NCBI GenBank assembly: GCA_020160755.1
Contig: JAIUPN010000001.1
Coordinates: 310,001 to 374,000 of the forward strand
DNA length: 64,000 bases
Direction: 5' to 3'
From: Pseudomonadota bacterium
Lineage (GTDB): Bacteria; Pseudomonadota; Alphaproteobacteria; Sphingomonadales; Sphingomonadaceae
Below the pieces are notes generated by a model. It saw only the letters and a program-made list of their open reading frames with translations. It was not told the origin of the DNA and did not search any database. Below, piece after piece: positions 36,966-45,585 of this stretch. Each line of letters opens with the position of its first letter. The stretch's first letter is position 1. The position numbers were made by a program, and so were the translations under genes.

Positions 36966-39326
36966 TCAGTTCCGCAGGCGGTCGATCGCCTGCGCCAGCG
37001 CCACATACAGCTTGCCGATATCCGACGAGAGCAGGGTGACGCTGATCGCCGATCCGTCGCGCGCGCCGATCAACAGGCGCAGCATCGCTTCGAAATCGTG
37101 GATGAACTGGTTGACCGACGCGTGGAAGCCGTCGTCGGCCTGATAGAGGCGCAGGATTTCCTTGGCCTCGCTGTTCTCGACCAGCTTCACAGCGCGCCGC
37201 GCGAACACCCCGCGGTCGCCCTTCAGATAGGCGTCCCACGCGGTATCGCTGACTTCGCTCGACAGGATCTTGGTGACGTCGATCGCGGTCGATTTGAGCG
37301 CTTCGGTCAGCAGTCCCACCTGTTTCGCAAGCGAATCGCGATCCGACGCGGCGATCGCCTGTTCGGCCTCGCTCACGCGCTGTTCGACGCTCGCGCTCGT
37401 GTCCATGATCGTGATCAGCTGGCGCATCAGCCGGTCGGCGGCGCCGTTCGCGGCCGTGACGGCACGCGCCGAGGCCTCTTCGATCGCATTCAGCTGCGCC
37501 ATGACCTCATTCTTGAACGCGTCGTCGATCGCACCGGTCGCGGTTGCTTGCATCGTCTCGCGCGCGCTCGTGACGAGTTTTTCCAACGTCAGCCGCGCCT
37601 CGGCGGCGGCCGAATCGGCGGTCGCGCGAACCTCGCCCAGCGTCGCGATCATCCGCGCGCCGCCCTGTTCGGCAAATTCGTCGGCGCCGTCGCGCAGCTT
37701 GGCGAGCGCGGCTTCGGCGTCGGCGAGCGACGTATTGATGCGGTCGACCAGCTCCTGCTGGCTGGCCGCATGGCCCGCCATCTGTTCCTCGTTCGACTTG
37801 AGCGTCGCCTGCACCGCGTTGACGTGCGACGCGGTCGATTGTGCGACGAGTTCGGACGCTTCGAGCATCGGGCGCAGCTGCGACAGCGCAGTCTGCGTCG
37901 TCTTGCCGTGCGAGGTGATCCGGTCGAGCGCGTGTGGCACCGTTTCGTCGAGCTCGCGCGTCACCGCATCGAGCGCGAGCAGCAGCGATTCGGCATGAGT
38001 GATAAGCTGGTGCGCCGATGCGTTGCCACTCTGCACTTCCTGCATGAAAGCGCCGAGCTGCGCCTTGGTGTCGTCGATCGCGCGGCCGATGACCCCGGTG
38101 CTCGCGCTGACGCTGACGTCGAGGATTTCGAGCTGCCCGCCGACTTCGGCAACATGCGCGGTGATCCGCGATGCAAGCGCGTCGCTCGCCTCGGCGTGCG
38201 CGGAAAGCTGCGCGCCCATCGCATCGCCCGCTTCGCGCGCGGCGGCGAGCTTGCCGTCCATTTCGGTGGCGGCGGTGTCGACGCCTTCGCGGAACTGCCG
38301 CCAGCTCGCCTCGATCTGCCCCGTCATCGCGGCGACGGTCGACGCCATGTCGTCGCGTGCCGAAGCGGCGACCCCGGTCAGCCGCGCCAGCGCCGCGCCT
38401 TGCGCGTCGGTGACCTGCGCCGATGCGGCAAGCAGCTCGGTTTCGGTTTCCTTCGTCTGTTCCTGGAGCGCGACGATCGCTTCGAGAATCGCGGCGGTCG
38501 ATGCCTGACCAGCGTGCGCGGCCTTCGACGCTTCGTCACCCAGCGCGGCGAGTTTCGCTTCGAGGTTGGCGCCCTGCTGATGGGCAACGAGGCCAGCTTC
38601 GCGGAAATTGACCGCAAGCCGCTGCGCGACATCGTCGATCCGCGGCAGGCCGGCGAGCAGCCCGTCCATCCGCTGCATTGCGACATCGCCCGATCGTGCG
38701 AGTTGGTCGTGCGCGTTGGCGATCACCGACGCGTTGCTCGCCAGCTTGTCGCTGCTTTCGCCCAGCCGCATCACGGTATCGAGGCCGAGCTGCTGGACGA
38801 TCTTTGCCTGTTCGCCGAGCTGTTTCTGTGCGTCGGCCAGATGCAGGCCGAGCGAATGCATCGACTGGTTGAGCGCCAGATTCTCTTCGCGAAGCGCGGC
38901 GGTAATCCGCGTGAAGCGCGCCTGTTCAGACCGTCCCGAACGGATCAGCACCATCCACAGCACCGCGAGCAGCGTCAGCGGCATCGCGATGGTCGCAATC
39001 AGCGCGGGCCAGTCGGTGAGAGCCGGGCCGCGCGCAAGGCCATCGGTCGCGACGGCCAGCGCAAAGCCGGTCCAGCCGATTGCCAGGAGGACGAGCAGGA
39101 GAGGAGCGGCGCGCTCGCGCCACGCCGACGGCGCAGGCGGCACGTCCTCGATCGTTTCGGTATCGCCGAGCGACGTCATGTCGAGCCAATCCCGTTCGGC
39201 AGGTGCCGCCGTTTCGGGCGCGACCATGGATTCAGGCGCGGCCACCTCAGCCGGCGCCGCGCTGTCCGCTTCATGGTTTGCCGCGGAATCCCGCCACAAT
39301 CCGACGATTTTCTTTTCCCCCGTCAT
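36966..39326 (-). CDS. Large coiled-coil inner-membrane protein, possibly TipN-like
   Basis: A 786-residue protein. The N-terminal 70 residues are acidic and Pro/Ala-rich (cytoplasmic). Two transmembrane helices follow at about 73-93 and 107-128. The remaining 650 residues are almost entirely predicted alpha-helix, with heptad-like Ala/Leu/Gln patterns (ENLALNQSMHSLGLHLADAQ, EKLVTSARETMQATATGAI). A C-terminal region of about 110 residues (DVTKILSSEVSDTAWDAYLK to LYVALAQAIDRLRN) looks globular. The plan of two N-terminal helices plus a long coiled coil matches the Caulobacter polarity factor TipN, although apolipoprotein-like or chemoreceptor-like proteins look similar. No HAMP or methyl-accepting signature is seen. 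Confidence 0.75.
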   Translation of the reverse strand: MTGEKKIVGLWRDSAANHEADSAAPAEVAAPESMVAPETAAPAERDWLDMTSLGDTETIEDVPPAPSAWRERAAPLLLVLLAIGWTGFALAVATDGLARGPALTDWPALIATIAMPLTLLAVLWMVLIRSGRSEQARFTRITAALREENLALNQSMHSLGLHLADAQKQLGEQAKIVQQLGLDTVMRLGESSDKLASNASVIANAHDQLARSGDVAMQRMDGLLAGLPRIDDVAQRLAVNFREAGLVAHQQGANLEAKLAALGDEASKAAHAGQASTAAILEAIVALQEQTKETETELLAASAQVTDAQGAALARLTGVAASARDDMASTVAAMTGQIEASWRQFREGVDTAATEMDGKLAAAREAGDAMGAQLSAHAEASDALASRITAHVAEVGGQLEILDVSVSASTGVIGRAIDDTKAQLGAFMQEVQSGNASAHQLITHAESLLLALDAVTRELDETVPHALDRITSHGKTTQTALSQLRPMLEASELVAQSTASHVNAVQATLKSNEEQMAGHAASQQELVDRINTSLADAEAALAKLRDGADEFAEQGGARMIATLGEVRATADSAAAEARLTLEKLVTSARETMQATATGAIDDAFKNEVMAQLNAIEEASARAVTAANGAADRLMRQLITIMDTSASVEQRVSEAEQAIAASDRDSLAKQVGLLTEALKSTAIDVTKILSSEVSDTAWDAYLKGDRGVFARRAVKLVENSEAKEILRLYQADDGFHASVNQFIHDFEAMLRLLIGARDGSAISVTLLSSDIGKLYVALAQAIDRLRN

Positions 39327-39389
39327 CCAGACATCTTAGCAGCAAATGCCCGCCATGAAACGGAAACTTAACCACAGGATGCCAACCCT

Positions 39390-39692
39390 GTGGGAATGTC
39401 CTTCGACAGCGGCCCCCTCGACCGGTATCTCAGCGCGGCGTTCGGCGACGATCCGGCGATGGCGATGGACCTGCGTTCGGCCTTTACCGGCGGTGCGCGC
39501 GACCTCGCCGACCTGATGCGCCGCGCGCGGTGCGACGCCAATTGGGAAATGGCGGCGCTCCGTTTGAAGGGGCTTGCGGCGACCTTCGGAATCATCCCGC
39601 TGATCGAACTGGCCGAAGAGGCGATGGCCGGTGCGCCGGGCGACCCGGCAGTCCTGCGCGAGATCAACAAGGCGATCGACGCACTCGCCTGA
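39390..39692 (+). CDS. HPt-like helical protein lacking the phosphorylatable histidine
   Basis: A 100-residue all-helical protein; GTG at 39390 or ATG at 39396 are both possible starts. Residues 27-98 follow the histidine-phosphotransfer pattern, including AALRLKGLAATFGIIPLIEL and LAEEAM, which align with the AHxLKGxxxxxG helix of HPt domains. The histidine position is Leu57 (A56-L57-R58-L59-K60-G61). It could be a binding partner of a response regulator or a structural relic. It is 63 bp from the divergent coiled-coil protein gene. Confidence 0.65.
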   Translation: MGMSFDSGPLDRYLSAAFGDDPAMAMDLRSAFTGGARDLADLMRRARCDANWEMAALRLKGLAATFGIIPLIELAEEAMAGAPGDPAVLREINKAIDALA

Positions 39693-39882
39693 AGGGGCAC
39701 AAGCTTACCGGCAGACCGGGTTCAATTCCCGTTCAGCCGCTGACCCTCAATGAAATATCGATATCCGCTGTCTTGCCTTGGCAACGCGACGGGTTTAGCC
39801 GCGTTAACGACGCGCGGCCGGACCTGCGCGCGCCAAACTGGATGAGCGCTCGAAGCCGGCCGAGTTCAAAGGAGAGATTTCG

Positions 39883-41181
39883 ATGTTCAACCGTTTCCGC
39901 TCGATGCCCGCAACGGCGATGGCTGCCGTGCTGGGCTGCGCGCTGATGACGACCGCGACGCCGGCCGCCGCGCAGAAGAAAGAAAAGCCGAAAAAGGAAG
40001 AGGCGGCAAAGGGCAAGGGCCTGTCCGCCAGCAAGGGTTTCGCGCCCGCGCTCAAGAAGATGACCGATGCGACGGGCGCGAAGGACGCCGCGGCGTTGCA
40101 GGCGGCGCTGGCCGAAGGGCAGGGGAGCGCGACGACCCCCGACGACAAATATCTGGTCGCCTTCTATCAGTTGCAGGCCGGTATCCTCGGCAAGGATCAG
40201 GCGCTGCAAGGGCAGGGGCTCGATGCGATGATCGATTCGGGCCTGACCCCGCCGGAAAATGTCGCCGTGTATAATTTCTACTCGGGCAACTTCGCGTATG
40301 CCGCGAAGAATTACGCCAAGGCGGTCCAGCGGCTCGAAACGGCGAAGGCCGCCGGCTCGACCGAAGCCGCGCTCGCCCCGATGTTGATGGACGCATATCT
40401 GAACGGCGGACAGATCGACAAGGGCTGGGAAATCGCCAAGGCCGGCATCGATACCGCACGCGCCGCCGGAGCCAAGCCGTCGGAAGAGCTGTATGTCCGC
40501 CCGGCGCAGGCATTCCAGAAGGCGAACCGCACGAACGAGATGCTCGACGTGCTGACGATGCGCGTTCAGGATTATCCGACCGCCGCGACGTGGCGCAACA
40601 CGCTGTATATCCTGTTGCAGCAGTCGGGGGGCGACAAAGAACTCAACCTCGACATCCTGCGGCTGATGCGCGCGACCAATTCGATGACCCAGCGTCCCGA
40701 ATATCTGGAATATGCTGCGCTCGCGACCGAAGCCGGTTTTCCGGGCGAGGTCGTCGCGGTCATCAAGCAGGGGCAAAACAGCGGCGCGGTTCCGAAGACC
40801 GACAGCCACTTCGGCTCGATCCTCGAATCGCAGGGGCCGCGCGCCACGACCGATGCCGCTGCAGTGGCCGCCGACGCCGCCAAGCCCGCGACGCTCGCCA
40901 ATGCGAAGGTCGCGCGTTCGGTCGGCGACGCGCTCGTCGGCAACGGCGACGCGACGAAGGCCATCCCGCTTTACGAAGCCGCGCTGAAAGCCGCGCCGGG
41001 CGACAATCTCACCCAGTTCCGTCTGGGTGTCGCACAGGCGCTGGCCGGGCAGGGCGATGCCGCGGCGGCGAGCTTTGCCAAGGTACAGGGAAATCGCCAG
41101 CGGCTCGCGCAGCTCTGGACGATCCGCGCCAAGGCCGGCGCCGCTACGACGCCCGCGGCTGCTCCGGCTACCGGCAGCTAA
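39883..41181 (+). CDS. Exported TPR-repeat protein
   Basis: A 432-residue protein with a signal peptide (MATAMAAVLGCALMTTATPAAA type, residues 1-31) behind AAGGAGAG. A Lys/Glu-rich stretch (KKEKPKKEEAAKGKG) precedes helical repeats of about 34 residues with TPR-like Ala/Gly/Tyr spacing (NFYSGNFAYAAKNYAKAVQR, LMDAYLNGGQIDKGWEIAKA, AIPLYEAALKAAPGDNLTQF). An Ala/Pro-rich tail closes it. It is probably a periplasmic scaffold. A strong terminator follows at 41206. Confidence 0.82.
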   Translation: MFNRFRSMPATAMAAVLGCALMTTATPAAAQKKEKPKKEEAAKGKGLSASKGFAPALKKMTDATGAKDAAALQAALAEGQGSATTPDDKYLVAFYQLQAGILGKDQALQGQGLDAMIDSGLTPPENVAVYNFYSGNFAYAAKNYAKAVQRLETAKAAGSTEAALAPMLMDAYLNGGQIDKGWEIAKAGIDTARAAGAKPSEELYVRPAQAFQKANRTNEMLDVLTMRVQDYPTAATWRNTLYILLQQSGGDKELNLDILRLMRATNSMTQRPEYLEYAALATEAGFPGEVVAVIKQGQNSGAVPKTDSHFGSILESQGPRATTDAAAVAADAAKPATLANAKVARSVGDALVGNGDATKAIPLYEAALKAAPGDNLTQFRLGVAQALAGQGDAAAASFAKVQGNRQRLAQLWTIRAKAGAATTPAAAPATGS

Positions 41182-41205
41182 GCGCTCGCATAACGCACAA
41201 TATGA

Positions 41206-41239
41206 GGGCGCCGTTCCGGATCGGAACGGCGCCCTTTTT
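41206..41239 (+). terminator. Rho-independent terminator after the TPR gene
   Basis: A perfect 13-bp stem (GGGCGCCGTTCCG and its complement, 41206-41218 and 41222-41234) closes a GAT loop and is followed by TTTTT. It lies 25 bp after the TPR gene stop and just before the convergent Lrp gene end. Confidence 0.93.
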
Positions 41240-41264
41240 GTTGGGTCAGGCCCGGCCCTGAAGG

Positions 41265-41741
41265 TCAGGGTTCGACCGGAATTCCCGCAAGCTGCTTCGC
41301 GGTGCGAATCGTGAGCGACGTCTTCACGCTCGTGACGTTCGGCGCCGAGGTCAGATGTGCGGTCAGGAAGGACTGGAAACTCTGAAGGTCGCGCGCGACG
41401 ACCTTCAGCAGGAAGTCGATCTCACCGTTCAGCATATAGCATTCGCGCACTTCGGCGAGCCCGCCGACATAATCCTCGAACGACTTCAGGTCCGATTCGG
41501 CCTGGCTGCGCAAGCTGACCATCGCAAAGACGGTGATACCATAACCGAGCTTCGCCGCATCGAGGTCGGCATGATACGACCGGATGACCCCCGACTCCTC
41601 TAGAGCACGCACGCGGCGGAGGCATGGCGGGGCTGTCAGCCCCACCATCTGTGCCAGTTCGACATTCGTCATCCGCCCGTTTTTTTGCAGCTCGCCCAGT
41701 ATCTGCAAATCAATCTGATCGAATTTCTGACTCGCCATCAT
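41265..41741 (-). CDS. Lrp/AsnC-family transcriptional regulator
   Basis: A 158-residue regulator starting at 41741 (MMASQKFDQIDLQIL; the ATG 3 bp later is equally possible). Residues 8-60 are the AsnC-type winged helix (LDLQILGELQKNGRMTNVEL-like start, then VGLTAPPCLRRVRALEESG), and 75-150 are the RAM ligand-binding domain (VRECYMLNGEIDFLLKVVARD). Such proteins sense amino acids. Its target is unknown; 166 bp lie between it and the divergent kinase-like gene. Confidence 0.92.
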   Translation of the reverse strand: MMASQKFDQIDLQILGELQKNGRMTNVELAQMVGLTAPPCLRRVRALEESGVIRSYHADLDAAKLGYGITVFAMVSLRSQAESDLKSFEDYVGGLAEVRECYMLNGEIDFLLKVVARDLQSFQSFLTAHLTSAPNVTSVKTSLTIRTAKQLAGIPVEP

Positions 41742-41907
41742 TGAAACATCCGCTTTCCAAAACTGCGGCGACCATAATATTATTTCAGGCGAATGCAATT
41801 GTCCCACAATGTGACGCGAAGAGTGAAGGCACTTTCATGACCGGGTGATTCACGCTAGCTGGTAAGCATATGCTAACCAACGACCGAAGGTGTGGGGCTG
41901 ACTTCGC

Positions 41908-43554
41908 GTGACTGCTGACCCGATGATTGCGACCATCTTGCGTCAGGCGCCGGCGGATCGTCGCGCGAGTATCGTCGCGTGGCGGCAACTCACCGATATT
42001 CTGGCTCAGCGCGGCAATCAACTGGGCGATGACGATATTCGCCGCAGCCTTCATGCACTGGCGGTGCTCAGGCCACGCGTCCCCGAATCCGTCCGCCGTG
42101 ATTGCGCGCGCGCAATCGCGCGCCACGGTCGCTTCGCGCCGCTCGTTGCGCTCTATGCAAATGATGTTCCCGCGGTGTCAGCGATCATGCTGCGCGAGGC
42201 GCGGCTTGCCGAAGCCGACTGGCTTGCGCTGCTGCCCGCGACGAGTGCGATGGCACGGTCGGTGCTCGCCGGGCGTCGCGACCTGCCGCGCGCTGTCACC
42301 CGCGCGCTCGCGAGCCTCGGCAGCGCATCGGTCGCATTGCCGCAACCCGCCGTGCTCACCGAAGACAGGGTCGCACCGGCCCGGGAGATAGCCCCGGTGC
42401 CGGCGGTCGAGCCCGAAAATGGCCCGAGCCAGATCAGCGAGCTTGTGCGCCGGATCGATAAATATCAGTCGAACCGCAGCCAGCCTGAGGCCGCGCGGGC
42501 GCCGCGCGCCGCATTCCTGTTCGAAACCGGCCCCGACGGGGTCATCCACTGGGTCGACGGCGTCACCCGCGGCGCGGTGATCGGCCTTTCGATCGCCGAA
42601 GCGGCGTTCGGCGGCGAGCCTGGCACCGATGGCGTCGCTGCCGGCGCATTTCGTCAGCGCGCCGAGATCATCAACGCGCGTATGCTGCTGGAAGGGACGC
42701 CCGCCGAGGCCGGCGAATGGCGTTTTTCGGCGCTTCCCTGGTTCGACCCGGCAACAGGGCAGTTTCGCGGCTACCGTGCGAGCGCGCGCCGCCCGCAACG
42801 CAATGAAACCCCTTATGGCCGGACAGTGTCAGAAGATTCGGGCGATTCGATCCGGCAGCTGATCCACGAGCTTCGCAGCCCGCTCAACGCCATTTCCGGA
42901 TTCGCCCAGATCATTTCGGGGCAGATGTTCGGGCCGGTAAGCCACAGCTATCGCGCGATGGCGGAAACGATCGTTGCCGACGCGGCGTCGGTTCAATCGA
43001 TCATCGACGACCTCGAAACCGCCGCGCGAAGCAACGCCGGGGTCGTCGCACAGCCGCCTGAAGAGGTCGTCGATATCGGCGCGATCGTAACGCAGGTCGA
43101 AGGCGACCTCGCTGTGCTCCTCGCCGACCAGCGCGTCGACCTCAGTATTTCGCGCGTCGGCGGGCCGTTCCTGGGGCTGGCGAGCGATGCCGATATCCGC
43201 CGCATGGTCGGCCGCCTGTTGACCGCACTGATCGATGTGTCCGAACCGGGTGCGATACTGGTCGGGCAACTGGTCACCGAATCGCGCCACGACGACATGC
43301 TCCAGTTGCGCATCGTCCGTCCGGCGACGATACGCTTCGCGACCGCGGCAGACCTTCTCGATCCGGGCTTCAGCCCCGAAGGCGAAGCCCCCGGCGCGGC
43401 GATCCTCAGCCTCGGCTTTTCGCTGCGTCTCGTCGACAGCCTTGCGCGCGGCAGCGGCGGACGGCTCGATATCGGGCATAACGCCTTGACCTTGCACCTG
43501 CCGTCGGCCAACTCCAGGGCCGAGGTCGAGCTGGAAGTCCAGCAAGGCGAATAG
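41908..43554 (+). CDS. Sensor histidine kinase-like protein with DUF2336-like N-terminus and degenerate ATPase half
   Basis: A 548-residue soluble protein with a GTG start. Residues 15-140 are a HEAT-like helical array with the DUF2336 pattern (RDCARAIARHGRFAPLVALY, MLREARLAEADWLALL). A middle region (about 195-300: AAFLFETGPDGVIHWVDG) looks like a PAS fold. The dimerisation box is IHELRSPLNAISGFAQII with H320, followed by a dimer helix. The last 150 residues hold the place of an HATPase domain, but I cannot find an N box or a DxGxG motif (seen instead: IRRMVGRLLTALIDVSEPGA). It may not phosphorylate by itself. There is no transmembrane segment and no adjacent response regulator. Confidence 0.82.
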   Translation: MTADPMIATILRQAPADRRASIVAWRQLTDILAQRGNQLGDDDIRRSLHALAVLRPRVPESVRRDCARAIARHGRFAPLVALYANDVPAVSAIMLREARLAEADWLALLPATSAMARSVLAGRRDLPRAVTRALASLGSASVALPQPAVLTEDRVAPAREIAPVPAVEPENGPSQISELVRRIDKYQSNRSQPEAARAPRAAFLFETGPDGVIHWVDGVTRGAVIGLSIAEAAFGGEPGTDGVAAGAFRQRAEIINARMLLEGTPAEAGEWRFSALPWFDPATGQFRGYRASARRPQRNETPYGRTVSEDSGDSIRQLIHELRSPLNAISGFAQIISGQMFGPVSHSYRAMAETIVADAASVQSIIDDLETAARSNAGVVAQPPEEVVDIGAIVTQVEGDLAVLLADQRVDLSISRVGGPFLGLASDADIRRMVGRLLTALIDVSEPGAILVGQLVTESRHDDMLQLRIVRPATIRFATAADLLDPGFSPEGEAPGAAILSLGFSLRLVDSLARGSGGRLDIGHNALTLHLPSANSRAEVELEVQQGE

Positions 43555-43577
43555 ACCCGGGGCGGGGCAAAGGGGAC

Positions 43578-44615
43578 ATGGTGCAGCCTGCGGGCAATTT
43601 CTTTGCATATCCGGCCGCGGCGGAGCTGATCGGGCTCGAAGCGGGCGCACGCCCGCGCTTCTGGGTCACGATCGACACCGAAGAGGATTTCGACTGGGCT
43701 GCGCCTTTTGCCCGCACGGGATACCGGCTGGCCTCGGTGCCCGCGCTCGCCGATTGCCAGCGCTATTTCGAACAGGGGGGCGTAAAGCCCATCTATCTCG
43801 TCGACTGGCCGATCGTCGTCGACGACCGCGCGGTCGACATCCTTGGTGCGGCGCACGACGCCGGAAACTGTGAAATCGGGGCGCAACTCCATCCCTGGGT
43901 CACGCCTCCGCACGACGAGGATGTGAACGCGCACAACAGCTATACGGGCAATCTGCCCGCCGATTTGCAGCGCGCGAAGATGACGGCGCTGCGCGATGCG
44001 ATTCGCGACCGTTTCGGCACAGCGCCCACCGTCTACCGTGCAGGCCGCTACGGCCTCGGCCCCGATACGGCGGCGATGCTCGCCGAACTCGGGTTCCGCT
44101 GCGACACATCGGTCCGGTCGGGTTTCGACTATAGCGCCGGCCATGGCCCCGACTACCGCGCAGCGCCGCTCCATCCCTGGTGGGTTCGTACCGCACATGG
44201 TGCGGTCCTTGAGATGCCGGTGACGACCGTCTTTGGCGGCGCGCTCGGCGGTGCGGGGCGAGGCCTGTACCACCGGCTCGCGCGACGCGGGACGCGAGCG
44301 GGGGCAGCACTGGCGCGTCTGGGTCTCGTCGAGCGCATCGCACTGACCCCGGAGGGTATTCCGGCCAGCCGCGCATGCAAGGCGGTCGACATCGCCATCG
44401 AACAGGGCCTGCCCGTGCTGAATTTTTCTTTCCATTCGCCTTCGCTGCAGCCGGGGAACACGCCCTACGTCCGCAGCAATGCCGACCTCGCGCTTTTCTA
44501 TCGCTGGTGGGATATCATCCTCGACCATCTCGCCCGGCGCGGTGTCGAAGCGACAACGGCGGCGCAGATAGTGGCAATGGCCGAACGCGGGACAGCCCGA
44601 ACACCGGCCGCCTGA
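43578..44615 (+). CDS. Polysaccharide deacetylase-family protein
   Basis: A 345-residue protein behind AAAGGGG. The NodB-type metal/catalytic motif is WVTIDTEEDFDW, the second histidine motif is GAQLHPWVTPP and YRAGRYGLG carries the arginine of motif 3. A late NFSFHSPSLQPGNTPYV fits the closing histidine. There is no signal peptide, as in WalW-like members found with glycosyltransferase genes. Substrates may be surface glycans. It follows the kinase-like gene by 23 bp and is probably co-transcribed with it. Confidence 0.88.
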   Translation: MVQPAGNFFAYPAAAELIGLEAGARPRFWVTIDTEEDFDWAAPFARTGYRLASVPALADCQRYFEQGGVKPIYLVDWPIVVDDRAVDILGAAHDAGNCEIGAQLHPWVTPPHDEDVNAHNSYTGNLPADLQRAKMTALRDAIRDRFGTAPTVYRAGRYGLGPDTAAMLAELGFRCDTSVRSGFDYSAGHGPDYRAAPLHPWWVRTAHGAVLEMPVTTVFGGALGGAGRGLYHRLARRGTRAGAALARLGLVERIALTPEGIPASRACKAVDIAIEQGLPVLNFSFHSPSLQPGNTPYVRSNADLALFYRWWDIILDHLARRGVEATTAAQIVAMAERGTARTPAA

Positions 44616-44681
44616 TCGTTGGCGCTTGCCAACGCGGCGCGCCCTCCGCTATCGCCCGCACACCCCCGCCAGGTTAAAAGG

Positions 44682-44757
44682 GGGCCTGTAGCTCAATGGT
44701 TAGAGCTGGCCGCTCATAACGGCTAGGTTGCGGGTTCGAGTCCTGCCGGGCCCACCA
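44682..44757 (+). tRNA. tRNA with CAT anticodon, probably tRNA-Ile2
   Basis: A complete 76-nt cloverleaf with encoded CCA (44755-44757). The acceptor stem is GGGCCTG/CGGGCCC with one T-G pair, the D arm is GCTC/GAGC, the anticodon stem is GGCCG/CGGCT around the loop CTCATAA, and the T arm is GCGGG/CCTGC around TTCGAGT. A CAT anticodon can mean elongator Met, initiator Met or Ile2 (read after lysidine modification by TilS). The initiator is ruled out by the G1-C72 pair. C4-G69 and C5-G68 pairs and the variable loop favour Ile2, but Met cannot be excluded by eye. Confidence 0.9.
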
Positions 44758-45092
44758 TCTTTAAAAAAGTCAATAAAATCAATGATTTATGTGGGCTTTG
44801 GGATTGGCTGGAGCCTGCCGATCTCTAGATGAAATCATTTATTATTAGTGCTTTGAGTGGAAATCTCGCTGCATCGATAGCTGTTTCTAACGACATGTTG
44901 GGGGTATTTGTGGGGGCATCGGCGAGCTGAGCGCTTACGCCATGGAAGCAGACATTCTCAGCATGCAGTCTGCTAACAGGCAATCGGCGCCAATGCGCCC
45001 CAAATCGGACCTTTCGTGAGGCGGATTGGCCGCCGGAAAGCAGCTGTCCCAGTAGATCGTCATGTCCGCTACCGGCCAATGTCACGCGTTGG
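44758..45092. other. AT-rich gene-free stretch after the tRNA, possible integration scar
   Basis: 335 bp with clearly lower GC than the surroundings, starting right at the tRNA 3' end (TTTAAAAAAGTCAATAAAATC). It includes the near-repeat GGGGGTATTTGTGGGGGC (44901-44918). A minus-strand frame of 100 codons crosses it (44825-45127), but it lacks a ribosome-binding site and a recognisable family. tRNA 3' ends are common integration sites; no integrase or second att copy is visible here. Confidence 0.4.
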
Positions 45093-45560
45093 CTAGGTCC
45101 GTTCTGTCTGGCCGAGGCGCTTAACATCGCTCGCAGCCATCGTCGGGATTCCCATGTCGCCAGTCAGCATGCGAGAGAGCACCCGCCGGGCGTTGGCCGC
45201 GCAGTCGAGATCGTCGGGCTTCGCCTCAATGTCTGCGATCAGCGCAAGAAGTCCCGCTTTGCTTTGCGTAAGCCGCGACTCGAGGGCTTCGATATCCTCG
45301 ACCTTGCGCCGGAGTATCGGGATCAACGAGCCATGATCCCATTGTTCGAGGTTGCCCGGCACGAGCGTGCGAATTTCGTCGAGACTGAACCCTGCTTTCT
45401 GCGCCGTGTCGATCAACTCGAGCACGACGAGCGCATCTGGCGGGTAGGTCCGATACCCGTTCGGACGGCGATCGACCATCTTCAGCAGGCCTATGCTTTC
45501 ATAGAAGCGGATGCGCGACTGGGTGAGGCCACTGCGCTTTGCGAGTTCGCCGATTTTCAT
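45093..45560 (-). CDS. MerR-family transcriptional regulator
   Basis: A 155-residue regulator starting at 45560. Residues 1-70 are the MerR winged helix (MKIGELAKRSGLTQSRIRFY, ESIGLL, then NGYRTYPPDALVVLELID). A coiled-coil dimer helix follows (RRKVEDIEALESRLTQ, about 95-125). The C-terminal effector part has one cysteine (DLDCAAN), so it is not a metal-binding MerR of the usual type; redox or small-molecule sensing is more likely. It is divergent from the flavin oxidoreductase gene, whose promoter has the 19-bp spacer MerR proteins act on. Confidence 0.92.
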   Translation of the reverse strand: MKIGELAKRSGLTQSRIRFYESIGLLKMVDRRPNGYRTYPPDALVVLELIDTAQKAGFSLDEIRTLVPGNLEQWDHGSLIPILRRKVEDIEALESRLTQSKAGLLALIADIEAKPDDLDCAANARRVLSRMLTGDMGIPTMAASDVKRLGQTERT

Positions 45561-45585
45561 ATTTGCAGTCCTCGAAAATTTGAGC

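Noticed and set aside
37098..39371. 757-codon frame antisense to the coiled-coil membrane protein
   Set aside because: The product is Arg/Asp/Gly-rich with no domain; the minus-strand protein has a coherent membrane and coiled-coil plan.
44617..44634. Perfect hairpin CGTTGGC-GCTT-GCCAACG after the deacetylase gene
   Set aside because: No T-run follows, so it cannot be called a terminator; it may still protect the 3' end.
44825..45127. 100-codon minus-strand frame after the tRNA
   Set aside because: No ribosome-binding site or family, and it overlaps the end of the MerR gene; kept only as part of the gene-free stretch.
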